DNA of 64,000 nt from an uncultured Pseudophaeobacter sp. (GCA_905479575.1 CAJQNB010000003.1:1-64000); one strand, 5' to 3'. Shown: positions 42,662 to 51,910, numbered from the stretch's first letter. Notes: generated by a model not told the origin, from the sequence alone. Numbers and translations are program-made.

Positions 42662-44146
42662 GTGAGCACCCCACCAAACGACGCTGACCATCACGAAACG
42701 CTAGACCGAGACCTGCATCGGTTTTCGCATCTCGAATCCGCAACCCAATATGTCGCCCGCCCCATGGTCGCCCCCGGTATCGCCCTGGTGTTCATGGTTA
42801 TGGCCGGCCTCGGGGCTGCCATGCTGTTTGGTGGTAGCCAGAGCAATCTGATCGTGGTGGCTGCTGCCGTCTTTGGCGCCTATATGGCGATCAATATTGG
42901 TGCCAATGACGTGGCAAACAACATGGGGCCTGCTGTGGGCGCCAATGCGCTCACCATGGGCGGTGCCATCGTCATCGCCGCCGTGTTCGAAAGCGCCGGA
43001 GCGCTGCTGGCGGGCGGCGACGTGGTCTCGACCATCTCCAAGGGCATTATTGATCCGCAGGTGGTAGCCACCTCGGAAATCTTCATCTGGGCCATGATGG
43101 CCGCCCTGATCTCTTCGGCGCTTTGGGTCAACCTTGCCACCTGGATCGGGGCGCCGGTCTCCACCACTCATTCGGTTGTTGGCGGCGTTATGGGCGCAGG
43201 TATTGCTGCGGCCGGTTTTGCTGCGGTGAACTGGCAAACCATGAGCAAGATCGCGGCCAGCTGGGTGATCTCACCGGTGCTGGGCGGTATCATCGCCGCG
43301 CTGTTTCTGGCCCTGATCAAGGCAAAGATCATTTACCAGGACGACAAAATCGCCGCCGCACGGCGCTGGGTACCGGTTCTGGTGGGGATCATGGCGGGCG
43401 CCTTTTCATCCTATCTGGCCCTCAAGGGGCTGAAACGTATCATCAAGATCGACCTGCAGACCGCGCTTTTGATTGGCACCATGATTGGGGCGCTGGCCTA
43501 TGTCATCACCGCCCCGTTGATCAAACGCCAATCCGAAGGCATGGAAAACCGCAACAAGTCCCTGAAGGTGTTGTTCCGGATCCCACTGGTGATCTCCGCA
43601 GCGCTGCTGTCTTTTGCCCATGGCGCCAATGATGTGGCCAATGCGGTTGGCCCTCTGGCCGCGATCGTGCATGCCTCAGAGTTTGGCGACTTTGCCTCCA
43701 AGGTGGCCATTCCAACCTGGGTCATGGTCATCGGCGCCTTTGGGATTTCCTTTGGCCTGTTCCTGTTTGGCCCCAAACTGATCCGCATGGTTGGCAGCCA
43801 GATCACCAAGCTGAACCCCATGCGCGCCTATTGTGTCTCGCTCTCAGCTGCGATCACAGTGATTGTTGCCAGCTGGCTGGGCCTGCCGGTATCCTCGACC
43901 CATATTGCGGTTGGGGCGGTATTTGGGGTTGGTTTTTTCCGCGAATGGCATCACGAGCGCCGCTCGCGTCAATCTGCGGTCAGCCGCCCGGCAGAAAAGC
44001 GCATCGCACCGGAAGAACGCCGCCGCCGCAAACTGGTCCGGCGCAGCCACTTTATGACCATTGCCGCCGCCTGGGTGATCACAGTGCCTGCTGCAGCGCT
44101 GCTGTCAGGCTGTATCTATCTGCTGCTGGCAAGCTTTACCCATTGA
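42662..44146 (+). CDS. pit: PiT-family inorganic phosphate transporter
   Basis: The 494-residue membrane protein has about ten helices in two inverted halves. The PiT signatures GANDVANNMGPAVGANALT (first half) and GANDVANAVGPLAAIV (second half) are complete, and VSTTHSVVGGVMG and VSSTHIAVGAVFG mark the paired re-entrant regions. It imports phosphate (or metal phosphate) driven by protons. A cytosolic basic stretch (about 430-465) lies before the last helix. The start is GTG 42662, with AAGGGACG upstream. The upstream Pho-box-like repeats suggest control by phosphate. Confidence 0.94.
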   Translation: MSTPPNDADHHETLDRDLHRFSHLESATQYVARPMVAPGIALVFMVMAGLGAAMLFGGSQSNLIVVAAAVFGAYMAINIGANDVANNMGPAVGANALTMGGAIVIAAVFESAGALLAGGDVVSTISKGIIDPQVVATSEIFIWAMMAALISSALWVNLATWIGAPVSTTHSVVGGVMGAGIAAAGFAAVNWQTMSKIAASWVISPVLGGIIAALFLALIKAKIIYQDDKIAAARRWVPVLVGIMAGAFSSYLALKGLKRIIKIDLQTALLIGTMIGALAYVITAPLIKRQSEGMENRNKSLKVLFRIPLVISAALLSFAHGANDVANAVGPLAAIVHASEFGDFASKVAIPTWVMVIGAFGISFGLFLFGPKLIRMVGSQITKLNPMRAYCVSLSAAITVIVASWLGLPVSSTHIAVGAVFGVGFFREWHHERRSRQSAVSRPAEKRIAPEERRRRKLVRRSHFMTIAAAWVITVPAAALLSGCIYLLLASFTH

Positions 44147-44183
44147 GCCGCTGAGGTGTCGTTGGGCTAACCCCGACCAAAGG

Positions 44184-45248
44184 CTAGATCTGGCCGGGCT
44201 GCAGTTTTGGCAGTCCGGCCTTTTTCATTTCCGCCTGCCGGATCAATTGTATCACCACATCGCAAACTGGCGTGGCCACACCATGGGCCTGACCCAGGCG
44301 CTGGATTTCGCCCTGCAGCGCATCCACTTCGGTGATCCGCCCCTGCATCAGGTCCTGCGCCATTGAACTGCGCGCGGTTGGATCAATTGTCAGCATCTGG
44401 GCTGCAATACGGGTAAAGGCCCAATTGGGCAGGCGCAGGATATGCGGGGTCATCCAGACGGGCAGCGGTGTCGTCGACACCGGGCGCAAGCCCGCCGCCT
44501 GCATCACCCGCAGGGCTTCGGCCATTTGATCGGCCATCAACCGTCGCCAATGACGGCTTTGCAGCTGCGTCATCAAAGGCAGACCCGAAAGGGCATTCAG
44601 AGCGTTATTGAGATTGATCAGCAGCTTGCCCCATTGCACCCCGGTTATATCCTCAGTCTCCCCTACCGGCAGCCCCGGCACCGACAGAAACCGGCCCAAA
44701 TGCCCGCGGCCTTTGGCGATCAGGATCTCCCCGGAGGAGGCCCGGTGATATCCGGGCTGCGCGGATGCAGCCCCTGCCGCGCCTGGGGTCTCTGTTGGCT
44801 CTGGGGGCACTGCAGGCCCTGTGGGAACCACATTAAACGGCACCATCGCAGCGCGCAGATCCCGCCCCGGCAACATCTGGCGCAACAGCTCCACATTTGT
44901 CACCGCATTTTGAAAGCTGAGCACCGGCGCATCTGGGGGCGCATATTGGGCAATCAAACGCCCCATGGCTGCGGTGCCATTTGATTTCACCGCGACAACC
45001 ACCAGATCGGCCTCTGCCAAAACAGCAGGGTCTTCGCTACACCGCAGCTGCCGCGCCTCAACCTGCTGCTCCAGCCGGGCATAATCCGTCAGCAGCAAAC
45101 CGCGCTGTGCAATAGGCATCAAGATACGGCCACGTCCCAGCAACGTGACGCTATGGCCCGCCGCTGCCCAAAGCCCGCCACAAAAGCAGCCAATAGATCC
45201 GGCACCGGCAATCACGATACGCAGTGATTTCGCCCCCTGGCCGCTCAT
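44184..45248 (-). CDS. 2-dehydropantoate 2-reductase (ketopantoate reductase) family protein
   Basis: The 354-residue protein starts with a Rossmann loop IAGAGSIGCFCGG, has the conserved KSNGT segment, and a C-terminal helical domain with the active-site region GKLLINLNNALNAL. The family reduces ketopantoate in pantothenate synthesis, but it has many paralogues, and an insert near residues 150-170 (Pro/Ala/Gly-rich) makes this one longer than PanE. Its start overlaps the isochorismatase gene by four bases (ATGA), so they form a two-gene operon. Confidence 0.8.
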   Translation of the reverse strand: MSGQGAKSLRIVIAGAGSIGCFCGGLWAAAGHSVTLLGRGRILMPIAQRGLLLTDYARLEQQVEARQLRCSEDPAVLAEADLVVVAVKSNGTAAMGRLIAQYAPPDAPVLSFQNAVTNVELLRQMLPGRDLRAAMVPFNVVPTGPAVPPEPTETPGAAGAASAQPGYHRASSGEILIAKGRGHLGRFLSVPGLPVGETEDITGVQWGKLLINLNNALNALSGLPLMTQLQSRHWRRLMADQMAEALRVMQAAGLRPVSTTPLPVWMTPHILRLPNWAFTRIAAQMLTIDPTARSSMAQDLMQGRITEVDALQGEIQRLGQAHGVATPVCDVVIQLIRQAEMKKAGLPKLQPGQI

Positions 45249-45838
45249 ACGACAGCGGGCAGCCGGGCGAGGACCTCTTGGCTTGGCAAGACCTCTCCGA
45301 ACCCCGCTGCCAGAGCTGAAAGCGTCACCTCCAACACCACCTCTGCATCCAGATCACCGCCTTTGCGGGCAGGCATGGCAAAAGCGATAAGCGCGTCTTC
45401 GACAACTGAGACTCCAAAGCCCAGGTTGGCCGCAGAGCGCGCAGTGGAGTTGACGCAGAAGGCCGCGACACCGCCCACAATCAACAGGTTGCGGATGCCA
45501 CGGGCCTGCAGCGCTTCTGCCAATCCGGTGCCAACAAAACCAGAGGAGCCGGTTTTCCAAAACACCGCCTCGCCCTCTTGCGGCGCAGCGCAGGGCATGG
45601 GCTGGCCCGAGGGCAGATCGCGGCGAAATTTGCTCTCGGCGCGGGGATCATCATGCATCACATGCAGCACCGGTAGGCCAGCACCGCGAAAACCCGCCAG
45701 AAGCCGGGCAATGTTGTCTTCCGCATCCGGGTTGGCCCGCGGACGCCCCGCGGCGGTGGCATTTGCCATCTCCATCTGCATATCAACACTCAAGAGAGCC
45801 CAGCTTTGATCCATCTGCTGCGGTTGATGCATGTTCAC
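45245..45838 (-). CDS. Isochorismatase-like cysteine hydrolase
   Basis: The 197-residue protein has the catalytic Asp in LSVDMQ, a Lys in the middle (ESKFRRDL or FWKTGSSGF), and the nucleophile Cys in GGVAAFCVNSTARSA, typical of the cysteine hydrolase superfamily (nicotinamidases, ureidoacrylate and related amidases). The substrate is unknown. The start GTG 45838 is supported by GAGGG seven bases upstream, but that sequence lies in the 3' arm of the argF terminator. It is coupled to the KPA reductase-like gene by an ATGA overlap. Confidence 0.82.
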   Translation of the reverse strand: MNMHQPQQMDQSWALLSVDMQMEMANATAAGRPRANPDAEDNIARLLAGFRGAGLPVLHVMHDDPRAESKFRRDLPSGQPMPCAAPQEGEAVFWKTGSSGFVGTGLAEALQARGIRNLLIVGGVAAFCVNSTARSAANLGFGVSVVEDALIAFAMPARKGGDLDAEVVLEVTLSALAAGFGEVLPSQEVLARLPAVV

Positions 45839-45839
45839 A

Positions 45840-45876
45840 ATAAAACCCTCGCGCTGAACTGAATAACGCGAGGGTT
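45840..45876 (-). terminator. argF terminator that contains the ribosome-binding site of the next gene
   Basis: On the minus strand AACCCTCGCG (45876-45867) pairs with CGCGAGGGTT (45853-45844) around a 13-base loop, followed by TTATTG. The 3' arm supplies the GAGGG that precedes GTG 45838. The stem is perfect over 10 bp. Confidence 0.75.
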
Positions 45877-45980
45877 GCAGAAGTTTTTCAAAATGACCAG
45901 TCCCCTGTCACGCCCTATGAACGTGCATGCGGCGTCTAGGACACCCGCCAATGGGTCAATGAGCCAAGGACAGCGCCGGA

Positions 45981-46907
45981 TTAAACTCCGAGGCACCAAC
46001 GCATGACGGCTTTTTGCGCGTGCAGGCGGTTTTCGGCCTCATCAAAGATCACCGACTGCGGGCCATCCATAACTGCCGAGGTCACCTCTTCTTCGCGGTG
46101 CGCGGGCAGGCAATGCATGAACAAAGCGTCGGGTTTGGCATGGGACATCAGCTCCTCATTGACCTGATAGGGGCGCAGCATGTTGTGGCGCCGCTCTTTC
46201 GAGGACTGGCTGTCATGCATGCTGACCCAGGTATCGGCCACCACCAGATCGGCGCCTTCAACCGCTTTGACGGCGTCACGTTCGATCACCACTTTGGAGC
46301 CTGCCTGACGGGCCAGGCCGACAAATTCGTCCTCCGGGTCCAGCTGCGACGGGCCGGTAAAGGTGAGGTCAAACCCAAATTTGGCTGCCGCATGCAGGAA
46401 AGAGGCACAGACATTGTTGCCGTCCCCGGCCCAGACAACCTTTTTGCCTTTGATCGAGCCGCGATGCTCCTCGTAGGTCTGGATATCCGCCATGATCTGG
46501 CAGGGGTGGGTGCGGTCAGTCAGCCCGTTGATCACCGGCACCGAGGCATATTCAGCCATCTCGTGCAAAACCGCCTCGTCAAAGGTACGGATCATGATCA
46601 GATCCACATAGCGCGACATCACCCGTGCGGTATCGGCAATGGTCTCACCATGGCCCAGTTGCATGTCCTTGCCGGATAGGACCATGCTCTGACCGCCCAT
46701 CTGCCGCACCCCCACATCAAAGGAAATGCGGGTCCGGGTGGAGGGTTTTTCAAAAATCAGCGCCACCATCTGGCCAGCCAGGGGCTGTTCATCATCAGCC
46801 ATGCCCTTGGGGCGGCCCTGGCGTGCCTGTTTCATCACCTTGGCCTGGTCAATAATGGCGTGCAGATCTGCGCCGCTGGTTGTGTGGATATCAAGGAAGT
46901 GGTTCAT
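45981..46907 (-). CDS. argF: Ornithine carbamoyltransferase
   Basis: The 308-residue enzyme makes citrulline from ornithine and carbamoyl phosphate. The carbamoyl-phosphate site STRTRISF is near residue 56, [11 protein letters not shown] lies in the middle, and the ornithine-site segment MHCLPAHR with its Cys is near the C-terminus. It lies downstream of argD on the same strand with a 108-bp gap holding a repeat, so argD and argF probably form one transcription unit ending at the 45840 hairpin. Length is normal. Confidence 0.96.
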   Translation of the reverse strand: MNHFLDIHTTSGADLHAIIDQAKVMKQARQGRPKGMADDEQPLAGQMVALIFEKPSTRTRISFDVGVRQMGGQSMVLSGKDMQLGHGETIADTARVMSRYVDLIMIRTFDEAVLHEMAEYASVPVINGLTDRTHPCQIMADIQTYEEHRGSIKGKKVVWAGDGNNVCASFLHAAAKFGFDLTFTGPSQLDPEDEFVGLARQAGSKVVIERDAVKAVEGADLVVADTWVSMHDSQSSKERRHNMLRPYQVNEELMSHAKPDALFMHCLPAHREEEVTSAVMDGPQSVIFDEAENRLHAQKAVMRWCLGV

Positions 46908-46949
46908 AACATGTCGCTTTTTTGGTTACGTGTGGGGCAGTCAAACGAC

Positions 46950-46997
46950 GGGGGCTGCCTGCCCCCGCACCCCCGGGAATATTTAGGGAAAGATGAA
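46950..46997. repeat. Rhodobacteraceae-type GC-rich intergenic repeat
   Basis: The sequence has a hairpin GGGGGC-TGCCT-GCCCCC (46950-46966), then CACCCCCGGGAATATTTAGG and a purine-rich AAAGATGAA tail. I remember closely similar sequences (hairpin, CCCGGG, ATATTT, purine tail) between genes in many Rhodobacteraceae genomes. A degenerate tail (GGGGTATTTATCAAGGTAAA) occurs at 34786-34805. Confidence 0.55.
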
Positions 46998-47015
46998 TGT
47001 CAGCCTGGCATCTGT

Positions 47016-48197
47016 TCAACCGGGCGTTTGCTCCACCTGGGTGGCGGCCTTGTCCAGACGAGAGATGGCCTCGGCGATGTCCTCTTCACTGAGCGTCAGA
47101 GGCGGCAGCAGGCGGATCACATTGTCGGCGGCAGGTACGGTGATGACCTGGTTGTCATAGCCGGCCTGCACCACATCCATGTTCGCAGCCTTGCATTTCA
47201 GCCCCAGCATCAACCCGGAGCCGCGCAGCTCTTCGAACACCTCCGGGTGCGCAGCCACCAGACCGTCCAGGCGCTGACGCAGCAGACCCGCACGACGGTT
47301 CACATCCGCCAGGAAATCCGGCGCCATCACCTCTTCGATCACCGCGCAGCCAACGGCGCAGCCCAACGGGTTGCCGCCATAGGTGGAGCCATGGGTGCCT
47401 GCGGTCATGCCGGATGCGGCCTCTTCGGTGGCCAGAACCGCGCCAAGGGGGAAGCCGCCGCCGATGCCCTTGGCCACCATCATGATGTCGGGCGTGATGC
47501 CCGCCCATTCATGGGCAAAAAGCTTGCCCGTCCGGCCCACACCGCATTGCACCTCATCCAGGATCAGCAGAATGCCTGCGTCATCACAGATCTGACGCAG
47601 CGCCTTCATTTCAGCGTCGGGCACCGGACGAATACCGCCCTCGCCCTGCACCGGCTCGATCAGCACCGCCGCCGTGTGATCCGTTATCGCATTGGTCAGC
47701 CCGTCCATATCGCCAAAGGTGAGATGCACAAAGCCCGGCAGCAACGGGCCAAAGCCCTTGACCATTTTTTCCGTGCCAGCCGCGGCAATGCCCGCAGAAG
47801 AGCGACCATGGAAAGACCCATCAAAGGTGATGATCTCGACCCGTTCGGGCTGGTCCTTCTCATAGAAATACTTGCGCGCCATCTTGACCGCCAGCTCACA
47901 GGCCTCGGTGCCGGAGTTGGTGAAAAACACCGTATCAGCAAAGGTGTGCTCCACCAGCAGATCCGCCAGCTTTTCCTGCTGCGGGATCTTATAGAGGTTG
48001 GAGACATGCCAGAGATTCTGCGCCTGGTTGCTCAGCACCTCGACCAGTTTGGGATGGGCATGGCCCAGCGCGTTGACAGCGATGCCAGAGCCCAGATCCA
48101 AAAATCGGCGCCCGTCCGCCTCGAACAGCCAGGAACCTTCGCCTTTTACGAACTCCAGCGGAGCACGGTTATAGGTGGGCAGTACGGACGGGATCAT
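47016..48197 (-). CDS. argD: Acetylornithine aminotransferase / aspartate aminotransferase family protein
   Basis: The 393-residue class III PLP enzyme converts N-acetylglutamate semialdehyde to acetylornithine. It starts MIPSVLPTYNRAPLEF, has FFTNSGTEACELAVKMAR, the Asp of LILDEVQCG, and the PLP lysine in MMVAKGIGGGFPLGA (about residue 246). The neighbouring argF supports arginine synthesis. A stretch of about 357 bp separates it from the divergent DMT transporter. Confidence 0.92.
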   Translation of the reverse strand: MIPSVLPTYNRAPLEFVKGEGSWLFEADGRRFLDLGSGIAVNALGHAHPKLVEVLSNQAQNLWHVSNLYKIPQQEKLADLLVEHTFADTVFFTNSGTEACELAVKMARKYFYEKDQPERVEIITFDGSFHGRSSAGIAAAGTEKMVKGFGPLLPGFVHLTFGDMDGLTNAITDHTAAVLIEPVQGEGGIRPVPDAEMKALRQICDDAGILLILDEVQCGVGRTGKLFAHEWAGITPDIMMVAKGIGGGFPLGAVLATEEAASGMTAGTHGSTYGGNPLGCAVGCAVIEEVMAPDFLADVNRRAGLLRQRLDGLVAAHPEVFEELRGSGLMLGLKCKAANMDVVQAGYDNQVITVPAADNVIRLLPPLTLSEEDIAEAISRLDKAATQVEQTPG

Positions 48198-48554
48198 TGG
48201 ATCATCCTTTTTGGAAAGTTAAGGCCAAAGCAGTGCATGAGCAGGGCCTGAGGGTCAATAATGAGAGATTGGTTTTGTGCCAATACGCCGCAAAAGCGCA
48301 AAAGCCATAGATCAAAGGTGCCGAACTACGCCAGCAAATTACGCCAGTCGGCGTCGGCGTCGCAACAAAGGGATATGCGTAACTTTGATCATAGGTAGGC
48401 TCCATATCGGAGCATTTGACATAAAGAAACCCCTTTCCGCCAGCAAGACCCAACAATTTGGCCTCCCCCTCGTGGGGCTATCGACCTGGCCGCGCCTTTG
48501 CCCTAGCTGCGATAGCTCTTGCAAATGCCTGCCAGTCAGCGCAGCAGAGACCCC
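48198..48554. other. Divergent intergenic region argD / DMT transporter, no gene seen
   Basis: No frame with a supported start is seen in these 357 bp. A short direct repeat TACGCCAG occurs at 48327-48334 and 48340-48347, 13 bp apart, followed by a GTCGGC triplet-like run. These could be regulatory sites for argD, but this is weak. Confidence 0.4.
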
Positions 48555-49478
48555 ATGAGCATCACACCCCCACAGAACCCCCGCCTTGCGGCTGCGTTGA
48601 TTATTCTAGCGACCGTTTTTATTGCTGCGACCACGCTGTTGGCCAAGGCCCTGGGCACTGAGGCTTTGGGGCCTGCGCTACACCCTTTGCAAATCAGCCA
48701 TGGACGGTTTTTATTCGCCTTCCTGGTGATTTCCATGGCTGTGAGGGCTTTACGGTTCAAATTGCGACCGCCGCAGTGGCGGTCGCATATCGGGCGCACC
48801 AGCTGTGGCTGGCTGGGCATCACGCTGATGTTCGCCTCGGTGGCCTATGTCCCGCTGGCGGATGCCACGGCGATTGCCTTTCTAAACCCGGTTTTTGGCA
48901 TGTTGCTGGCGATCCCGCTGCTCGGCGAACGGGTTGGTCCCTGGCGCTGGGGGGCCGCAGGCATCGCCCTGGTGGGGGCCATGATCCTGTTGCGACCAAC
49001 GCCGGACAGCTTTCAACCGGCGGCTCTTTTGGCGTTGGCGGCCGCGACCATCATGGGGCTGGAGCTGATATTTATCAAAAAGCTCGCCGGGCGCGAACGC
49101 CCGCTGCAGGTTTTGTGGTTCAATAACGCTCTGGGAATGATGATAGCCAGCGCAGCGGTTTTGCCGGTCTGGCAGGCGCCCACCGCGCTGCAATGGGGGG
49201 CTTTGGCGGCGCTTGGCACCCTGATGGCCTGCGCCCAGGCCTGTTTTATCAATGGTATGGCGCGGGCCGAAGCCTCATTTGTGGCGCCATTCAGCTATGC
49301 CACGCTGATCTTTGCCACGCTTTATGATTTTATTGGTTTTGGCGTGATCCCGGATTGGATCACCCTCATCGGAGCAGCCGTTATCCTATCAGGAGCTGCG
49401 ATTCTTGCCTGGCGCGAGGGGCGGCACCCCTCCGTGAAAGCACCAGGCATCGTGGAAAAGGGCTCTCTCACGCCTTGA
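48555..49478 (+). CDS. DMT-superfamily (EamA) transporter
   Basis: The 307-residue protein has about ten membrane helices in two EamA repeats (about residues 10-145 and 158-290). The first repeat ends in VPLADATAIAFLNPVFGMLLA and the second includes EASFVAPFSYATLIFATLYDF, both typical of the family (each shown shortened where longer). Members export amino acids or other metabolites; no substrate can be assigned. I prefer ATG 48555 to an ATG 12 codons upstream. It overlaps the end of the convergent ABC-2 permease gene by 11 bp. Confidence 0.88.
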   Translation: MSITPPQNPRLAAALIILATVFIAATTLLAKALGTEALGPALHPLQISHGRFLFAFLVISMAVRALRFKLRPPQWRSHIGRTSCGWLGITLMFASVAYVPLADATAIAFLNPVFGMLLAIPLLGERVGPWRWGAAGIALVGAMILLRPTPDSFQPAALLALAAATIMGLELIFIKKLAGRERPLQVLWFNNALGMMIASAAVLPVWQAPTALQWGALAALGTLMACAQACFINGMARAEASFVAPFSYATLIFATLYDFIGFGVIPDWITLIGAAVILSGAAILAWREGRHPSVKAPGIVEKGSLTP

Positions 49479-50298
49479 GCCGGTAACCGCTGCGCAGCAT
49501 GGCCCAGGCCAGTAGGCAGATGGCAAAACTCGCCCCGGCGCAGATTGCCATGCCAACAAAAGGCGCCCCATCAGAGGTGCCGATCATGCCAAAACGCAGC
49601 CCATCAATCAGGTAGAACACCGGGTTCACCTGCGCCAGAGCGTGCAGAACGGGCGGCAGCGCATTGATCGAATAAAAGGTGCCGGACAAAAACGCCAAAG
49701 GCGTGACAATGAAATTGGTGATCGCCGCCATCTGGTCAAACTTATTGGCAAAAATCCCGGCAACGATACCCAGCCCGCCCAAAAACAATGCCCCCAAAAC
49801 GATGAAAACAAGGGCAATCAGGGGATGCGCCGGAACAATTTGCAGCACCACAGCCAGCCCCACCGCAATCCCGCAGGCAACCATAGTGCCGCGCACAACC
49901 GCGCCGGCAAGATAACCCAGCAGGATCTCCAGCCCTGAGAGCGGCGGCATCAGGGTATCAACGATATTGCCCTGCACCTTGGAAATCACCAAGGACGAAG
50001 AGGTATTGGCAAAGGCGTTCTGGATCACCGTCATCATCATGATGCCCGGCGCCAGAAAATGCAGAAAGGGCACCCCCATGACATCGCCGCGTTTGGGACC
50101 AATTGCGAGGTTGAAAATCAACAAGAACAGAGCCGCTGTCACCAGTGGCGCCAGCAAGGTCTGGGTCCAAACCACCAGAAACCGGGTGATTTCGCGCTGC
50201 GCCAGCGTCTGCAGCCCCAGCCAGTTCACCCGTCCGAACCGGCGCTCACCGAGTGCATTCTGATAGCCCATCTGGCTGTTCGCCCCTTGCTCCGACAT
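49468..50298 (-). CDS. ABC-2 type transporter permease (YadH-like), without an adjacent ATPase
   Basis: The 276-residue protein has six helices, the first after LAQREITRFLVVWTQTLLAP, and the ABC-2 segment FLAPGIMMMTVIQNAFANT. The next block VQGNIVDTLMPPLSGLEILLGY is typical of YadH-like permeases. Such proteins normally work with a separate ATPase encoded beside them (YadG); none is adjacent. The nearest ABC-2-type ATPase is kpsT, 4.8 kb away on the other strand, and that pairs with KpsM-type permeases, so a link is not supported. It ends 11 bp inside the convergent transporter gene. Confidence 0.85.
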   Translation of the reverse strand: MSEQGANSQMGYQNALGERRFGRVNWLGLQTLAQREITRFLVVWTQTLLAPLVTAALFLLIFNLAIGPKRGDVMGVPFLHFLAPGIMMMTVIQNAFANTSSSLVISKVQGNIVDTLMPPLSGLEILLGYLAGAVVRGTMVACGIAVGLAVVLQIVPAHPLIALVFIVLGALFLGGLGIVAGIFANKFDQMAAITNFIVTPLAFLSGTFYSINALPPVLHALAQVNPVFYLIDGLRFGMIGTSDGAPFVGMAICAGASFAICLLAWAMLRSGYRLKA

Positions 50299-50459
50299 GA
50301 TTTCCCCGCATTTGTTGTGCTTTCACTGCATAGCGCTTGGGTTCTGAGGCGCAAGGTCTCTTGTAACTCTCTGCCCATCGACTAAGATAGGGACCTGAAT
50401 ACGGAACTCGATGGCGGCCGCAGAATTCTGGGGCCGCTATTAGCTTGGAAAGGCAACAG

Positions 50460-51056
50460 ATGTCCTGGACAGACGATCGCGTCGAATTGCTCAAGAAGAT
50501 GTGGGGCGAAGGTCAGTCGGCCAGCCAGATCGCAAAAGAACTGGGTGGGGTGACCCGCAATGCTGTGATTGGCAAGGTGCATCGCCTCGGCCTGTCCAAC
50601 CGCGCCACCACCGGCGCCAAGGCCGCAGCCGAACCAAAAGAAAAGCCCGCGGCGGCTGCCAAACCGGCGCCCAAGCCAAAACCGCAGCCCAAGACCGAGC
50701 CCGCCCGCCCGGTAACCCCGGCGCCTGCGGCAGCGGCAGCGCCCGCATCGGATGCCCGCCCGATGGTGCCCGCGCGCAAGCAGATCATCCCCGCAGGTCA
50801 ACCGCTGCCACCGCAGCCCTCGGCCAACGAAATCAGCCCCGAGGCCCTTGCCAAGGTCAATGAGGTCGAAAAGAAGGCCAAGAAGCTGTCGCTGATGGAG
50901 CTGACCGAGCGCACCTGTAAGTGGCCCGTTGGCGACCCCGCCACCGAGGACTTCTGGTTTTGTGGTCTGCCGGTGCAACAGGGTAAGCCCTATTGCGAAG
51001 CCCATGTCGGCGTTGCCTTCCAGCCGATGAGCGCCCGCCGCGACCGCAAACGGTAG
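50460..51056 (+). CDS. gcrA: GcrA cell-cycle regulator
   Basis: The 198-residue protein starts MSWTDDRVELLKKMWGEGQS and continues with ASQIAKELGGVTRNAVIGKV, the GcrA N-terminal DNA-binding domain. The middle is a Pro/Ala/Lys-rich linker, and the C-terminus, with CKWPVGDP and CGLPVQQGKPYCEAH, binds the housekeeping sigma factor in Caulobacter. GcrA stimulates transcription at promoters carrying the CcrM methylation site GANTC. GGAAAGGCAACAG precedes the ATG. A strong terminator follows. Confidence 0.95.
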   Translation: MSWTDDRVELLKKMWGEGQSASQIAKELGGVTRNAVIGKVHRLGLSNRATTGAKAAAEPKEKPAAAAKPAPKPKPQPKTEPARPVTPAPAAAAAPASDARPMVPARKQIIPAGQPLPPQPSANEISPEALAKVNEVEKKAKKLSLMELTERTCKWPVGDPATEDFWFCGLPVQQGKPYCEAHVGVAFQPMSARRDRKR

Positions 51057-51088
51057 CCAGCAGTTGCACGACCAACAGATTAAGACCT

Positions 51089-51122
51089 AAAAGCCCTGCG
51101 CCCCTCCGGCGCGGGGCTTTTC
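51089..51122 (+). terminator. Rho-independent terminator after gcrA
   Basis: AAAAGCCC-T-GCGCC pairs with GGCGC-G-GGGCTTTT around a short loop, 33 bp after the gcrA stop, and ends in TTTT. The A-rich 5' side makes it usable in both directions. Confidence 0.8.
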
Positions 51123-51158
51123 AATACGAACAGTTCTCCGCTGCACAGCCCCGACGGC

Positions 51159-51178
51159 GCAGATCTACGCAGATCTAC
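51159..51178. repeat. Perfect 10-bp tandem repeat
   Basis: GCAGATCTAC occurs twice head to tail at 51159-51168 and 51169-51178, in the non-coding gap between gcrA and the convergent YHS gene. No other gene is seen in this gap. Confidence 0.8.
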
Positions 51179-51379
51179 ACAGGGCGCTCGGCCGCCATCT
51201 CAGCCGCCCTAGACGGTTTGCAGCAGATAGCCTGTAACTGGCCAAGGCAGCAATACGACAGCCCACCCCGGAAACCGGTATTTAGACTGGATTTCGGTGG
51301 GTGATTGCACGTCAAAATCAAGCGGACCCGACCTCGGCACCGCGCCAAGGTCAGGACCATTCACAAAAAGTCAGACAGC

Positions 51380-51910
51380 TCAGTTCCCAGGGGCGCTGGA
51401 TGTGAAATTGGGGATAGGTCTGCCCGAAGCCTCCTTCGGCTCGATCCCTGGCCAGTTGCCTTCGGCGAGATTGATGTTGCCGCCAATATCCTCTTCCCAA
51501 AACCCAACAACGTTTTTGGTGATGTTGAGATAAAGCCGATCGTCAACAATGCGCCACAGGTTGGGGTTGCCGGGCACCTTACCGCCCTTGGAAACACCAT
51601 AGGCGCAGTGACCGTCATATTGCGGTACAAAATATGCAGGGTTTTCGAGGAATTTGGCCCGGTTTTCTGCGCTGGCAAAGGCGAACTTGGCGCCATTGTA
51701 TTCTGCCGTGATATCAGCCCGCCCGGGGATCGCCGCCGCCTGCGGCTGTCCAACAGCACTCTGATCGAGGCTGCGATAGGCCACAACGTCGTAGCCAGAC
51801 ACCGCAAAACCGGTCTGATCGACAAACTGCGGCCCGGCAAAGACTGGTCCGGTAAAGACGGGCAGACCAAAACTGATGGCCGCAAGGGCCGCAAATGCAA
51901 ATCGCTTCAT
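51380..51910 (-). CDS. Secreted YHS-domain protein
   Basis: The 176-residue protein has a signal peptide (about residues 1-24) and a YHS-type domain: AVSGYDVVAYRSLDQS, the EYNGAKFAFASAENRAKF block, and PQYDGHCAYGVSKGGKVPG. In this widespread family the domain is thought to bind metals, but roles are unclear. ATG 51910 has AGGAG ten bases upstream. It is a single gene, with no operon partner. A metal-related role in the periplasm is inference. Confidence 0.85.
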   Translation of the reverse strand: MKRFAFAALAAISFGLPVFTGPVFAGPQFVDQTGFAVSGYDVVAYRSLDQSAVGQPQAAAIPGRADITAEYNGAKFAFASAENRAKFLENPAYFVPQYDGHCAYGVSKGGKVPGNPNLWRIVDDRLYLNITKNVVGFWEEDIGGNINLAEGNWPGIEPKEASGRPIPNFTSSAPGN

